NCBI RefSeq assembly: GCF_000022205.1
Contig: NC_012029.1
Span: 682,001-746,000 of the forward strand
DNA length: 64,000 bases
Origin: Halorubrum lacusprofundi ATCC 49239
GTDB taxonomy: Archaea; Halobacteriota; Halobacteria; Halobacteriales; Haloferacaceae
Direction of reading: 5' to 3'
The translations under genes and the position numbers were made by a program. Shown here piece after piece: positions 50,162-60,416 of this stretch. Numbering within the stretch: the stretch's first letter is position 1; each line of letters begins with the position of its first letter. Under the pieces are notes generated by a model. The model was not told where the DNA came from. It did no database searches and saw only the letters and a list, made by a program, of their open reading frames with translations.

Positions 50162-52942
50162 ATGAGCGATCTCGAAGCGGAGTACCGCCTCGATTACTTC
50201 GAGGAGGAGGGGTTTGAGCGGAAGGAGTGTCCCTCCTGTGGCGCGCACTTCTGGACCCGCGACGCCGACCGCGAACTGTGCGGCGAGCCACCCTGTGAGG
50301 ACTACAGTTTCATCGACGACCCGGGGTTCCCGGAGGCTTACTCACTGTCCGAGATGCGAGAGGCGTTCCTCTCATTCTTCGAGGAGCATGGCCACGAGCG
50401 AATCGACCCGTATCCGGTCGCCGCGAACCGCTGGCGCGACGACGTACTCCTGACGCAGGCGTCGATTTACGACTTCCAGCCGCTCGTCACGTCGGGACAG
50501 ACCCCGCCGCCCGCGAACCCCCTCACCATCTCACAGCCCTGTATCCGGATGCAGGACATCGACAACGTGGGGAAGACGGGCCGCCACACGATGGCCTTCG
50601 AGATGATGGCCCACCACGCGTTCAACACGCGCGAGGAGGTCGCCGAGGACGAGTACGCCTACCACGGCGAGGTGTACTGGAAAGACGAGACTGTTGAGTA
50701 TTGCGACAAGCTGTTCGAGAGCTTGGGCGCGGATCTAGAGGATATCACCTACATCGAGGACCCGTGGGTCGGCGGCGGGAACGCCGGCCCCGCCATCGAG
50801 GTCATTTATAAGGGAGCCGAGCTGGCGACGCTCGTCTTCATGTGCATGGAGCGGGACCCCGACGGCGACTACGAGATGAAGGACGGGCACACGTACTCCT
50901 TTATGGACACGTACATCGTCGACACCGGGTACGGGCTCGAACGGTGGACGTGGATGAGTCAGGGGACGGCGACGGTGTACGAGGCCGTCTACCCCGACGC
51001 GATCGACTTCCTCAAGGAGAACGCGGGGATTGAACACACGGAGGCAGAACAGAAGCTCGTCCACCGGGCGGCGAAGCTCTCCGGCCGACTCGACATCGAC
51101 GATGTCGACGATGTGGAGGCCGCCCGCGGCGAGATCGCCGATCGGCTCGACGTCGATGTCAACCGGCTCCGTGAGCTGGTCGAACCGCTCGAATCGATCT
51201 ACGCGATTGCCGACCACTCGCGGACGCTCGCGTACATGTTCGGCGACGGGATTGTCCCCTCGAACGTCGGGACGGGCTACCTCGCCCGGATGGTCCTGCG
51301 GCGCACGAAGCGGCTCGTCGACGAGATCGGGATCGACGCCCCGCTCGACGAGCTGGTCGACATGCAGGCCGAGCGGCTCGGCTACGAGAACCGCGACACG
51401 ATCCGCGAGATCGTCCGCACCGAGGAGCGGAAGTACCGCAAGACGCTCGAACGCGGCTCCCGAAAGGTCGAATCGCTCGCGGACGAGTACGCCGGCACGG
51501 ACGAACCGATCCCAACGGAGGTGCTCTTGGAGCTGTACGACTCCCACGGGATTCAGCCGGACATGGTTGCCGACATCGCCGCCGAGCGAGGCGCGACCGT
51601 CGACGTGCCGGACGACTTCTACGCGCTCGTCGCCGACCGGCACGAGGAGGCGGACGGCGACGAGGCGGCAGCCGAGCGCGACGACCGCTTCGACGATCTC
51701 CCCGAGACGGAGAAGCTGTTCTACGACGACCAAGGACGCACCGAGTTCGAGGCGGTCGTCCTCGACGTGTTTGAGCTCGAGGAGGGATACGACGTGGTCT
51801 TAGACCAGACGATGTTCTATCCCGAGGGCGGCGGCCAGCCGGCCGACAGGGGCCAGCTCACCGCCGGCGAGACGACCGTCGACGTGGTCGACGTACAGGA
51901 GCGCAACGGCGTCGTGCTCCATCGCACCGATGCCGACCCCGGGAAGGGAGAGTTCGTCCGCGGGCAGGTCGACGGCGACCGCCGTGACCGGCTCCGCGCG
52001 CACCACACCGCGACCCACCTGATCGGCCACGCGGCTCGCGAGGTGCTCGGCAATCACGTTCGACAGGCGGGCGCACAGAAAGGAATCGACTCCTCCCGGC
52101 TCGACATCCGCCACTTCGAGCGGATCACTCGCGAACAAGTCAAAGAGATCGAGCGCGTCGCAAACGCGCTCGTCCGCGACGACGTGCCGGTGCGACAGGA
52201 GTGGCCCGACCGCAACGAGGCGGAGTCCGAACACGGCTTCGACCTCTATCAGGGCGGCGTCCCGCCGGGAACGAACATCCGCCTGATCCACGTCGGCGAC
52301 GAGGACGTGCAGGCCTGTGCCGGCACCCACGTCGAGCGCACCGGCGAGATCGGCGCGGTGAAAGTGCTGAAGACGGAGCCCGTCCAAGACGGCGTCGAAC
52401 GGATCGTGTTCGCGGCGGGCGGTGCCGCCGTCGAGGCGACCCAGCGCACGGAAGACGCGCTGTACGACGCGGCCAGAGCCCTCGACGTCGACCCGCTCGA
52501 CGTGCCCGAAACGGCCGAGCGGTTCTTCGAGGAGTGGAAGGGGCGCGGCAAAGAGATCGAGTCGCTCAAAGAGGAGCTTGCGGCGGCGCGTGCGTCCGGC
52601 GGCGCCGACGCAGAGGAGGTCGAGATCGGCGGCGTGACCGCGGTGATACAGCGGCTCGACGGCGACGCGGACGAGCTGCGCGCGACCGCGAACGCTCACG
52701 TCGACGACGGGAAGGTGGCGGTCGTCGGCAGCGGGGCAGACGGCTCCGCGAGCTTCGTCGTCGGTGTCCCCGATGGTGTCGACGTGAACGCCGGACAGGT
52801 GGTCTCGGAGCTCGCCGCCCGCGTCGGCGGCGGCGGCGGTGGCCCGCCGGACTTCGCGCAGGGGGGCGGCCCGGACGCGGACGCGCTCGACGACGCGCTC
52901 GACGCGGCACCGGACGTTCTTCGCAGCCTTCAGGAGGCCTGA
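50162..52942 (+). CDS. alaS: Alanyl-tRNA synthetase, archaeal type
   Basis: AlaS charges tRNA-Ala. The 926-residue protein begins with the archaeal N-terminal extension containing a zinc-binding [23 protein letters not shown]. The class II core follows ([56 protein letters not shown]). The editing domain has [11 protein letters not shown] and [13 protein letters not shown] with zinc ligands. The C-Ala region ends in a glycine-rich [15 protein letters not shown] segment and a final helix. Length is typical. Confidence 0.97.
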   Translation: MSDLEAEYRLDYFEEEGFERKECPSCGAHFWTRDADRELCGEPPCEDYSFIDDPGFPEAYSLSEMREAFLSFFEEHGHERIDPYPVAANRWRDDVLLTQASIYDFQPLVTSGQTPPPANPLTISQPCIRMQDIDNVGKTGRHTMAFEMMAHHAFNTREEVAEDEYAYHGEVYWKDETVEYCDKLFESLGADLEDITYIEDPWVGGGNAGPAIEVIYKGAELATLVFMCMERDPDGDYEMKDGHTYSFMDTYIVDTGYGLERWTWMSQGTATVYEAVYPDAIDFLKENAGIEHTEAEQKLVHRAAKLSGRLDIDDVDDVEAARGEIADRLDVDVNRLRELVEPLESIYAIADHSRTLAYMFGDGIVPSNVGTGYLARMVLRRTKRLVDEIGIDAPLDELVDMQAERLGYENRDTIREIVRTEERKYRKTLERGSRKVESLADEYAGTDEPIPTEVLLELYDSHGIQPDMVADIAAERGATVDVPDDFYALVADRHEEADGDEAAAERDDRFDDLPETEKLFYDDQGRTEFEAVVLDVFELEEGYDVVLDQTMFYPEGGGQPADRGQLTAGETTVDVVDVQERNGVVLHRTDADPGKGEFVRGQVDGDRRDRLRAHHTATHLIGHAAREVLGNHVRQAGAQKGIDSSRLDIRHFERITREQVKEIERVANALVRDDVPVRQEWPDRNEAESEHGFDLYQGGVPPGTNIRLIHVGDEDVQACAGTHVERTGEIGAVKVLKTEPVQDGVERIVFAAGGAAVEATQRTEDALYDAARALDVDPLDVPETAERFFEEWKGRGKEIESLKEELAAARASGGADAEEVEIGGVTAVIQRLDGDADELRATANAHVDDGKVAVVGSGADGSASFVVGVPDGVDVNAGQVVSELAARVGGGGGGPPDFAQGGGPDADALDDALDAAPDVLRSLQEA

Positions 52943-52962
52943 CGGCTTCCCGCAAGTTCACC

Positions 52963-53769
52963 ATGCCTCACGCGAACAACGCCGGTGTCGAGATCCGGTA
53001 CGAGGTGGACGCTCCCGACGCCGGCGACCCCGACGAGGCGGTCGTGTTCTGTGGCGACGTGGGGCTCGGCGCGTGGCAGTTCGGCTGGCAACACGCCGCG
53101 CTCGCGGGCCCACACACGGTGATCACGCCCGAGACGCGGGGTGTCGGTCGATCGGACGCGCCACCGGGGCCGTACACGGTCGAAGCGCTCGCGAGCGACG
53201 TGGACGCGGTGTGTGCCGCGGAGGGGATCCGGAACGCGCACCTCGTCGGGTACGGCCTCGGTGGGATGGTCGCGCTCGCGTACGCGCTCGCCTCGTCGCG
53301 TCCGGCGAGCCTCTCGGTCATCGGGACGCCGCCCGCGGGAGACGACTACAACCCCGCCGGCGTGTGGGCCGACCCGTCGGACCCGGCGGCGGTCGAGGGC
53401 TCCCTGAACGGACTGCTCTCGGACTCGTTCCGGGAGCGCCATCCCGACGTGCTCTCGCGGATCGTCGAGTGGCGACTCGGCGAGGACGCCGACCGCGAGA
53501 CGTTCGAGGCCCACTGCGCCGCGATCGAGGGGTTCGACCTCTCGGACCGCCTGTACGAGCTCACGACGCCGACCCTCGTCGTCCACGGGACCGAGGACAC
53601 CGTGTGTCCGAAACCGGCCGCGGAGGGGCTCGCTGGGGGGCTCCCGCGCGGGGAGCTTCACGCGGTCGCTGGCGCGCGCCACTTCGTCGGGGTGGAGGCG
53701 TCCGCCGCGGTCAACGACACTCTCGTCGGCTGGCTCGCGGAGCACGCCGCAGACCCGTTCTCGGAGTGA
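52963..53769 (+). CDS. Alpha/beta-hydrolase fold protein lacking the nucleophile serine
   Basis: This 268-residue protein has the alpha/beta-hydrolase layout: oxyanion-side region VFCGDVGLGAWQFGWQ, TPETRGVGRSDAPPGPYTVEALASDVDAV, the nucleophile-elbow strand, and an acid in LVVHGTEDTV (D212). A histidine is in GARHFVGVE (H240). At the elbow the family motif G-x-S-x-G reads G-Y-G-L-G (96-100), so residue 98 is glycine (codon GGC) instead of serine. The acid and histidine remain. It is probably not a normal serine hydrolase; it may be a binding protein or use another chemistry. It lies 20 bp downstream of alaS on the same strand. Confidence 0.85.
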   Translation: MPHANNAGVEIRYEVDAPDAGDPDEAVVFCGDVGLGAWQFGWQHAALAGPHTVITPETRGVGRSDAPPGPYTVEALASDVDAVCAAEGIRNAHLVGYGLGGMVALAYALASSRPASLSVIGTPPAGDDYNPAGVWADPSDPAAVEGSLNGLLSDSFRERHPDVLSRIVEWRLGEDADRETFEAHCAAIEGFDLSDRLYELTTPTLVVHGTEDTVCPKPAAEGLAGGLPRGELHAVAGARHFVGVEASAAVNDTLVGWLAEHAADPFSE

Positions 53770-53867
53770 TCGAGATAGCCGGCCGACCCGACACCACCGC
53801 TCATCGACGCCGGTAGCGCTTCCCGCCGCCGCAACCGTTTTTGCCCCGTCGCGCCTCGGAGCGTCCA

Positions 53868-54584
53868 ATGACACGTCTCCGGTTTGCCCTGCTGAACGCC
53901 GCCCACGACGGCGCGAACACCCGGCGGAACTTCCGACGGGAGGTCGACGCCGACCTCGTCGAATTCTCGGCCAGCGACGGCCACCTTCCCGACCACACCG
54001 AGTTCGACGGCGTCGTGGTCACCGGGTCGCGCTCGTCGGTCTATTGGGACGAAGAGTGGATCCCGTCGCTCGTCGACTACGTCGCCGAGGCCGCCGACGC
54101 CGGCCTCCCGGTGCTCGGCGTCTGTTACGGCCACCAGGTACTCGCGGAGGCGCTCGACGGGCGCGTCGCCGGGATGGACGGCTTCGAGATCGGGTACAAC
54201 GAAGTACGCCACCGCAGCGACGACGAGCTGTTCGCGGGGGTCGACGAGGAGTTCACCGTCTTCACGACCCACGGCGACGCGGTCGTCGATCTCCCGCCGA
54301 ATGCGAGCCTGATCGGCGAGAACGACCACGGCGTCCACGCGTTCCGCGACGGCCACTGCTGGGGCGTGCAGTTCCACCCGGAGTACGATCTCAAGACGGC
54401 ACGAGAGGTCACGGAGGGGAAACGCGAGCGGCTCGGCGACGCCCGCGTCGACGCGGTGTTAGAAGCGATTACGCCCGAGGCGTACGACGACGCCTGCGAG
54501 GCGAAGCCGCTCTTCGACAACTTCACCGAGTATGCTCGACGCCTGAAGGCCGACCGGGAGTCGGTCGCGGCAGCCGGCGACTGA
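53868..54584 (+). CDS. Class I glutamine amidotransferase-like protein
   Basis: This 238-residue stand-alone GATase1 domain has the nucleophile C86 in LGVCYGHQVLAEAL and the rest of the triad at H170 and E172 in GVQFHPEYDL. It resembles the GMP-synthase-like glutamine amidotransferases found alone in many haloarchaea. The amidated partner enzyme is not identifiable here. ATG 53868 follows a T-rich stretch (CCGTTTTTGCC) about 30 nt upstream. Confidence 0.9.
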   Translation: MTRLRFALLNAAHDGANTRRNFRREVDADLVEFSASDGHLPDHTEFDGVVVTGSRSSVYWDEEWIPSLVDYVAEAADAGLPVLGVCYGHQVLAEALDGRVAGMDGFEIGYNEVRHRSDDELFAGVDEEFTVFTTHGDAVVDLPPNASLIGENDHGVHAFRDGHCWGVQFHPEYDLKTAREVTEGKRERLGDARVDAVLEAITPEAYDDACEAKPLFDNFTEYARRLKADRESVAAAGD

Positions 54585-54693
54585 GTCGTCGAGTCGATAA
54601 CGTCGCGATCGGTCGTGAGGTCGGCCCGACCAGTCGCGCAAGGGTACCGTCCGGGTCGAACACGCTTATACGGTTCCCGCCCGGACTCACGGT

Positions 54694-56595
54694 ATGAACG
54701 TAGTACCGGACACCAGTGCGGTCGTCGACGGCCGCGTGTCCGAACGGGTCGAGGACGGGACCTACGCGGCGGCGCGGGTGCTGATCCCGGAGGCCGTCGT
54801 CGGCGAGCTGGAGTCGCAGGCCAATGACGGGCTCGAATCGGGCTGGGACGGATTGAGCGAGCTCAAACGGCTCGCCGACTACGCCGACGAGGGGACGATC
54901 GAACTGGAGTACGTCGGCGAGCGAGCCGACGGCGACGCCCGCTCGCGCGCCCACAAGGGCGACGTGGACGCGTTGATACGCGAGGTCGCCGACGACTACG
55001 ACGCCACGCTCCTCTCCAGCGACATCGTACAGGCCGAGGTCGCCCGCGCGAAGGGGATCGACGTCGAGTACGTCGAGCCGGTCGCCCGCGGCGTCGTCGA
55101 CGAGCTGCCGATTCTGGAGTTCTTCACCGACGAGACGATGTCGGTCCACCTCAAGACGGGGACGAAGCCGAAGGCGAAGCGGGGAGCGCTCGGCGAGATG
55201 CGGTACGTCGTCATCGACGAAGAGGAGACGAGCGAGGAGCAGATGGACGAGTGGGCCACCGCCATCGTCGATCTGGCCCGCCAGTCCACCGATGGGTTCA
55301 TCGAACTCTCCGACGACGGGATGGACATCGTCCAGTTCCGTAACTACCGGATCGCCGTTGCGCGACCCCCGTTCGCTGACGGGATCGAGATCACGGCCGT
55401 CCGCCCCATCGCGAAAACGACGCTCGACGACTACGAGTTCGCCGACGAGCTCCGCGAGCGGTTCCTCGAACAGAAACGCGGCGTGCTCATCTCCGGATCC
55501 CCCGGCGCCGGGAAGTCGACGTTCGCGCAGGCGGTCGCGGAATTCCTGAACGACAACGACTACGCGGTCAAGACGATGGAGAAGCCGCGGGACCTGCAGG
55601 TCGGTCCGGAGATCACCCAGTACGGCGCGCTCGGCGGCCAGATGGAGAAGACGGCGGACTCCCTCCTGTTGGTTCGCCCCGACTACACCATCTACGACGA
55701 GGTGCGGAAGACGAACGACTTCGAGGTGTTCTCGGACATGCGGATGGCCGGCGTCGGGATGGTCGGCGTCGTCCACGCCTCCCGCGCCATCGACGCGCTC
55801 CAGCGGCTCGTCGGCCGGGTCGAGCTCGGGATGATCCCGCAGATCGTCGACACCGTGGTGTACATCGAGGCTGGCGAGGTCCACACCGTCTACGACGTGA
55901 CCACCGAGGTGAAGGTGCCTGCGGGGCTCACCGCCGAAGACCTCGCGCGGCCGGTCATCCAGGTGTCGAACTTCGAGACGGGTCGGCCGGAGTACGAGAT
56001 ATACACGTTCAACCGGCAGGTCGTCACGGTTCCGCTGAACGACGAGGACGGTGAGGGCGAGGCGGAGACCGGCGTCGGCCGGATCGCGAAACAGGAGATC
56101 GAACGCGAGATTCGGTCGGTCGCACACGGCCACGTTGACGTCGAGCTCAAGGGGAACAACAAGGCGATCGTGTACGTCTCTGAGGGGGACATCGGCACCG
56201 TCATCGGTAAGGGCGGCGGCCGCATCAGCGACATCGAGAACCGCCTTGGGATCGAGATCGACGTCCGCACTCACGACCAGAAGCCCGGCGGCCGCGAGGG
56301 CGGTTCGGGCGGCGACGGGCGCGGCGCGAACGGACAGGGAGACGGTCAGGGCGGGCAGGTCGGAGAGGAGCGCGGCACCGTTGTGACCCCCGAGATCACC
56401 TCTCGACACGTCGTCATCGCCGTCGACGCCGGCGTCGGGGAGACGGTCGAGGTGCGCGCGGACGGCGAGTACCTCTTCACCGCCACCGTCGGGCGCGGCG
56501 GCGAGGTGCAGGTCTCCCGCGGCTCCGCAATCGCCGAAGAGTTGGAGGACGCAATCGACCGGAAGCGGACCGTAACGGTCGTTCCGGCTCGCTGA
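54694..56595 (+). CDS. PIN-domain / VirB11-like ATPase / KH-domain protein
   Basis: This 633-residue three-part protein carries a PIN-type nuclease domain at about 1-140 (VVPDTSAVVDGRVSE with D6, PEAVVGELE with E38, acidic residues near 90 and 110). A RecA/VirB11-like ATPase follows, with Walker A GSPGAGKST (268-276), a probable DEVRKTNDFEVFSDMRMAG motor region and VGVVHASRAIDALQRLVGRV. A KH domain carries GTVIGKGGGRISDIENRLG. The C-terminus adds a Gly/Asp-rich linker and a small beta domain (HVVIAVDAGVGETVEVRADG). This architecture is conserved in archaea (COG1855-type) and predicts RNA binding and processing. The biological role is not established. Confidence 0.92.
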   Translation: MNVVPDTSAVVDGRVSERVEDGTYAAARVLIPEAVVGELESQANDGLESGWDGLSELKRLADYADEGTIELEYVGERADGDARSRAHKGDVDALIREVADDYDATLLSSDIVQAEVARAKGIDVEYVEPVARGVVDELPILEFFTDETMSVHLKTGTKPKAKRGALGEMRYVVIDEEETSEEQMDEWATAIVDLARQSTDGFIELSDDGMDIVQFRNYRIAVARPPFADGIEITAVRPIAKTTLDDYEFADELRERFLEQKRGVLISGSPGAGKSTFAQAVAEFLNDNDYAVKTMEKPRDLQVGPEITQYGALGGQMEKTADSLLLVRPDYTIYDEVRKTNDFEVFSDMRMAGVGMVGVVHASRAIDALQRLVGRVELGMIPQIVDTVVYIEAGEVHTVYDVTTEVKVPAGLTAEDLARPVIQVSNFETGRPEYEIYTFNRQVVTVPLNDEDGEGEAETGVGRIAKQEIEREIRSVAHGHVDVELKGNNKAIVYVSEGDIGTVIGKGGGRISDIENRLGIEIDVRTHDQKPGGREGGSGGDGRGANGQGDGQGGQVGEERGTVVTPEITSRHVVIAVDAGVGETVEVRADGEYLFTATVGRGGEVQVSRGSAIAEELEDAIDRKRTVTVVPAR

Positions 56596-56784
56596 TAGCT
56601 GGGCCGACTCGCTGATTGTCGCGTTTCCGTGCCCGTCTCGGGCGCAACTGCCGCGGTTCGCCGCTACAGTTTTGGAAAACCGAACGACGCAACGCCGTCG
56701 TTCGACGCGAAGCGGTTCGTCGATCGTCGTGCGTATTCCTCCTGAAAGATAACGCTTTTTTGGTGGTGGTCGGAACTTTCCTCC

Positions 56785-57933
56785 ATGTCAGACGAGTTAA
56801 AACGCGGGCTCGAAGGCGTCCTCGTCGCGGAGTCGGATCTGAGCTACGTCGACGGCGAGGTCGGCAAGCTCGTGTACCGTGGGTACGACATCGAGGACCT
56901 CGCTCGCGGTGCGAGCTACGAGGAGGTGCTGTACCTCCTGTGGCGCGGCTCGCTGCCGACGCGTGAGGAGCTCGATGCCTTCACCGCGGATCTCGCCGCC
57001 GAGCGCGCCGTCGACGACGACGCGCTCGACGCCGTCCGGACGCTCGCCGACGCCGGCGAACGCCCGATGGCGGCGTTGCGGACCGCAGTCTCTATGCTGT
57101 CGGCGTACGAGCCGGAGTCGGATGCCGACCCCGAGGATCTCGACGCGACGCTCCGGCAGGGCCGCCGGATCACGGCGAAGATCCCGACGCTTCTCGCCGC
57201 CTTCGAGCGCGCGCGGCAGGGCGAGGACCCGGTCGCGCCCGACCCCGACCTCTCACACGCCGCGAACTTCCTCTACATGCTCACCGGGACCGAGCCCGAC
57301 GACGTGAGCGCCGAGACGTTCGACATGGCGCTGACGCTCCACGCCGATCACGGACTCAACGCCTCGACATTCACCGCGATCGTGATCGGCTCGACGATGG
57401 CCGACGTGTACTCCGGTGTCACCGGCGGGATCGGCGCACTCTCCGGCCCCCTCCACGGCGGCGCGAACCAAGACGTGATGGAGGTGCTTCAGGAGGTCGA
57501 CGCCTCCGATAAGGACCCCGTACAGTGGGTAAAAGACGCCCGCGAAGAGGGTCGGCGCATCCCCGGCTTCGGCCACCGCGTCTACAAGGTCAAAGACCCT
57601 CGTGCGAAGATCCTCGAAGAGAAGCTACGTGACCTCTCGGAGTCGTCCGGCGACACGAAGTGGCTCGACTACACCACCGCAATCGAGGAGTACCTCACCG
57701 AACAGGGATTGCTTGATAAGGGAATCGCTCCGAACGTCGACTTCTACTCCGGATCCGTCTACGACTCGCTGGGGATCCCGGTCGACATGTACACCCCTAT
57801 CTTCGCGATGAGCCGCGCCGGCGGCTGGATCGCTCACATGGTCGAGTACCAGGAGGACAACCGCCTCATCCGCCCGCGGGCGCGGTACACCGGTCCCAAA
57901 GCGTCCGAGTTCGTTCCCGTCGACGAGCGGTGA
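56785..57933 (+). CDS. gltA: Citrate synthase
   Basis: This enzyme condenses oxaloacetate and acetyl-CoA in the TCA cycle. The 382-residue small-type enzyme has catalytic H224 (GPLHGGANQDV), H264 (PGFGHRVYKVKDPRA) and D319 (PNVDFYSG). H189 in HADHGLNAST binds oxaloacetate. The N-terminus reads GLEGVLVAESDLSYVDGEVGKLVYRGYDIEDLA, typical of archaeal and Gram-positive citrate/2-methylcitrate synthases. Preference for acetyl-CoA over propionyl-CoA cannot be read by eye. A T-rich box (GCTTTTTTGG, about 56753-56762) precedes the ATG by about 27 nt. Confidence 0.94.
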   Translation: MSDELKRGLEGVLVAESDLSYVDGEVGKLVYRGYDIEDLARGASYEEVLYLLWRGSLPTREELDAFTADLAAERAVDDDALDAVRTLADAGERPMAALRTAVSMLSAYEPESDADPEDLDATLRQGRRITAKIPTLLAAFERARQGEDPVAPDPDLSHAANFLYMLTGTEPDDVSAETFDMALTLHADHGLNASTFTAIVIGSTMADVYSGVTGGIGALSGPLHGGANQDVMEVLQEVDASDKDPVQWVKDAREEGRRIPGFGHRVYKVKDPRAKILEEKLRDLSESSGDTKWLDYTTAIEEYLTEQGLLDKGIAPNVDFYSGSVYDSLGIPVDMYTPIFAMSRAGGWIAHMVEYQEDNRLIRPRARYTGPKASEFVPVDER

Positions 57934-57978
57934 GGCGTCGACGGCGGTCCAGAACCGCAGTCTGACACCTGTTCTCTT

Positions 57979-59031
57979 CTACAGCGTGTAGTCGTGTTCT
58001 CCGGACTCGGACTCCAAAAAGGCCGTCAGCAGGTCGATCGTCGCGGCCACGTCGTCGCCGTCGGCGGTTTCGGTGACGGTGTGGAGGTACCGCGTCGGGA
58101 TCGAGATGGCGCCGACAGGCTTTGCACCGGCAGTATTCTGAAACCCGGCGGTGTCGGTGCCGCCCGCGGGCAACACCTCGTGTTGGTGATCGATCGCCTC
58201 CGCTTCGGCGACCGCAGTGAGCCGCTTGTGGACCTTCGGGCTGGTGATCACCGACGAGTCTTTCAGTTTGATCGCGGTCCCCTCGCCGAGCTCCGTCACG
58301 GCGTCGGCCGGTTCGCCGATCTGGGGTACGTCGTTCGCGACGGTCACGTCCAAGGCGATCGCGAGGTCGGGGTCGATGTCGACGCCGAGTGCGGTCGCGC
58401 CGCGGATCCCGACCTCCTCTTGAACCGTCGCCGCGAAGTGGATCGTCACGTCGGGATCCTCGATTCGCTTTGCGGCCTCAAGCGTCGCGAACAGGCAGAT
58501 CCGGTCGTCGAGCGCCTTCCCCGTGATCCGATCGCCCATGCGGGTCGTCGTCTGATCGAGGGTGACCAGATCGCCGACGCCGACGAGTTCTTCGACCGCC
58601 TCGGCGTCGCGCCCGACGTCGATGAACACGTCCGAGACCTCGTCATCCTTCTCCTTCTGCTCGTCCGTGAGCGTGTGCGGCGGGACGGAGCCGATGACGC
58701 CGGTGAGATCCTCCTCGCCGTGGACGGTGACGCGCTGTGCGCGCAGCACCCGGGCGTCGAACCCACCGAGCGGATCCACCTGGACGAACCCCTCGTCGGT
58801 GACGTGTCGGACCATGAAGCCGATTTCATCCATGTGGGCCGCGACGGCGACCGAGTAATCAGAGTCACCCTCGAGCGTGGCGACGACGTTTCCCATCGCG
58901 TCGGTGCGAACGCGGTCGGCGCGATCGGCGAACTCGCGGCGGACGATCTCGCGGACTTCGTCTTCGTATCCCGGGACGCCTCGGGCCTCAGTCAACTCAC
59001 GGAGCAGATCGTAATCAAACTCGAACGACAT
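57979..59031 (-). CDS. M42-family metal-dependent aminopeptidase
   Basis: This 350-residue peptidase is of the glutamyl/tetrahedral aminopeptidase family. H66 and D68 (VAAHMDEIGFMVRH), the bridging aspartate in KALDDRICL, the general-base glutamate pair in VQEEVGIRG, the ligand aspartate in ALDVTVAND and the last histidine in TRYLHTVTE complete the two-metal site. Such enzymes form large tetrahedral particles that trim peptides after the proteasome. The start at MSFEFDYDLL was preferred; longer forms have no family similarity. Confidence 0.94.
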   Translation of the reverse strand: MSFEFDYDLLRELTEARGVPGYEDEVREIVRREFADRADRVRTDAMGNVVATLEGDSDYSVAVAAHMDEIGFMVRHVTDEGFVQVDPLGGFDARVLRAQRVTVHGEEDLTGVIGSVPPHTLTDEQKEKDDEVSDVFIDVGRDAEAVEELVGVGDLVTLDQTTTRMGDRITGKALDDRICLFATLEAAKRIEDPDVTIHFAATVQEEVGIRGATALGVDIDPDLAIALDVTVANDVPQIGEPADAVTELGEGTAIKLKDSSVITSPKVHKRLTAVAEAEAIDHQHEVLPAGGTDTAGFQNTAGAKPVGAISIPTRYLHTVTETADGDDVAATIDLLTAFLESESGEHDYTL

Positions 59032-59124
59032 ACTCACCCTCACGACCCCACCGACAAAGTTCCGCAGGATCCGGAACGCGCGCCCGGTTTCCGTGTTTCT
59101 CATCTGAGAACCCTCAACGAGTTT

Positions 59125-59143
59125 AGCGTTGTTCCGCAACGCT
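59125..59143. promoter_or_regulatory. Inverted repeat in the M42/MTH865-like divergent spacer
   Basis: AGCGTTG-ttccg-CAACGCT has perfect 7-bp arms with a 5-nt spacer. It abuts the probable T-rich promoter box (GCTTTTGC, about 59141-59148) of the rightward gene, 30 nt before its ATG. It could be an operator for one or both divergent genes. Confidence 0.4.
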
Positions 59144-59171
59144 TTTGCGCTCGCTCCCGGGAAGTGGGTAT

Positions 59172-59429
59172 ATGACAGACGTGAAAGCGGAACTCCGCGA
59201 ACAGTTCTTAGAGGCCTTCGGCGGCGCCGACTTCCCCGTCGAGAACCAGATGGATCTGGTCCCCGCACTTCCGGACGGACCGGCCACGAAGTTCGAGGCC
59301 GGCGACGTGAGCCTCACGGCGATGGAACTGGCCGCGAAGCTCGGAAACGAACAGGAATTCCCCTACGACACCCCCGAGGCGCTCGTCGACGACATTATCG
59401 ACGGGCTCGAAGCGAAGGGAATGATCTGA
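59172..59429 (+). CDS. MTH865-like small protein
   Basis: This 85-residue helical protein reads KAELREQFLEAFGGADFPVENQMDLVPALPDGPATKFEAGD, then SLTAMELAAKLGNEQEFPYDTPEALVDDIIDGLEAKGMI. It matches the MTH865-type family of small EF-hand-fold-like archaeal proteins with unknown function. It is divergent from the M42 peptidase gene. Confidence 0.82.
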   Translation: MTDVKAELREQFLEAFGGADFPVENQMDLVPALPDGPATKFEAGDVSLTAMELAAKLGNEQEFPYDTPEALVDDIIDGLEAKGMI

Positions 59430-59509
59430 CGCTTCGGCGCGACACCTCTTTTTGAACCGCCTGCTGAACCCGCCGAGGGGTTGATACGCGCGGAGCCGTA
59501 ACTGCGGGC

Positions 59510-60289
59510 GTGGTCGTCGAGCTCATCCGTCTTCTGCCGCCGTGGGTCGTGTTGGGCCTCGCGCTCGGCATCGTCGCCTCCGGGCTCGTCGCGCTCGCCT
59601 TCTACCTCGGGAACCGCTATGTGGGTCCAGTCCCGAACGACGGCGCCGGAAGCGCCGGTCCCGCGGGTACCGCCAGCGGCGCCGGTTCGGGTGCTGCCGG
59701 CGACGAGCGACGACGCCGGGAGATCCGCGAGTACCTGCGGGCGATCGGCGAGCAGTTCAGCGAGGACCACGCGCTCGACGGCGTGACGGTCCCCTTCTAC
59801 CTCTCCGAGCGCGGGGTCGCCATCACGTTCGACGCGCACGACTACTTCAGACTGGAGGGAGAGGGCATCTACACCGTTCTCTGTGAACACGAGATGCCCG
59901 GCCGCGGGCTCGGCCGGCGGCTCCCCTTCGACGTGATCGAACCCGAGTGGGCGACGGGCGGCCGGGCCGGGAGGACCAGAAGGACCCACCGTCGCGTTGG
60001 CGGAGCCGGCCGCACCGCCGACAGGATCGGACGAGCCGCCGGCGTGGGTGGACGCGATCCCGTGGCGGCCGCCTTCGCCGAGCTCGATGTGGCGACCGAC
60101 GCCGACGCCACCGAGGTGAAACGCGCCTACCGCGATCGCGTCAAGGAGACCCATCCCGATCAGGGCGGTGACGAGGCGGCGTTCCGACGCGTTCGTGAGG
60201 CGTACGCGACCGCGCGCAACCACGTCGGCGAGGGAGACGGTGACGTCCCGCGAGACGACGGCGGCGCTCGTACGAGAGGAGCCAACTGA
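59510..60289 (+). CDS. Membrane-anchored J-domain protein
   Basis: This 259-residue protein starts at a GTG. An N-terminal transmembrane helix (about 12-34) and a Gly/Ala/Ser linker precede an uncharacterised alpha/beta domain (about 66-145, REIREYLRAIGEQFSEDHALDGVTVPFYLSERGVAITFDAHDYFRL). After a basic segment, a C-terminal J domain carries AFAELDVATDADATEVKRAYRDRVKETHPDQGGDEAAFRRV, with the HPD tripeptide. It could recruit DnaK to the membrane. The J domain is C-terminal, unlike DnaJ itself. The middle domain is unknown to me. Confidence 0.8.
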   Translation: MVVELIRLLPPWVVLGLALGIVASGLVALAFYLGNRYVGPVPNDGAGSAGPAGTASGAGSGAAGDERRRREIREYLRAIGEQFSEDHALDGVTVPFYLSERGVAITFDAHDYFRLEGEGIYTVLCEHEMPGRGLGRRLPFDVIEPEWATGGRAGRTRRTHRRVGGAGRTADRIGRAAGVGGRDPVAAAFAELDVATDADATEVKRAYRDRVKETHPDQGGDEAAFRRVREAYATARNHVGEGDGDVPRDDGGARTRGAN

Positions 60290-60416
60290 GGCGATCCGTC
60301 CGGCTCGCGAACGGGCTTCGGTCGGTGAGCGGGGAGCCTCTATCGGTGACCGAAGCGGATCGCCGTCGGACTCGACCGTCGCGAACGCTTTTGCTGTTCC
60401 GTGTTTACTGTGACCT

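Noticed and set aside
49994-50248. Longer histidine kinase starting upstream of GTG 49993 (for example ATG 50041)
   Set aside because: The region contains the TATA box, is partly antisense to alaS and has no domain features.
60290-60416. tRNA or other stable RNA in this and other short spacers
   Set aside because: No T-loop-like GGTTCxAxTCC with a matching acceptor stem was found in any spacer of the window.
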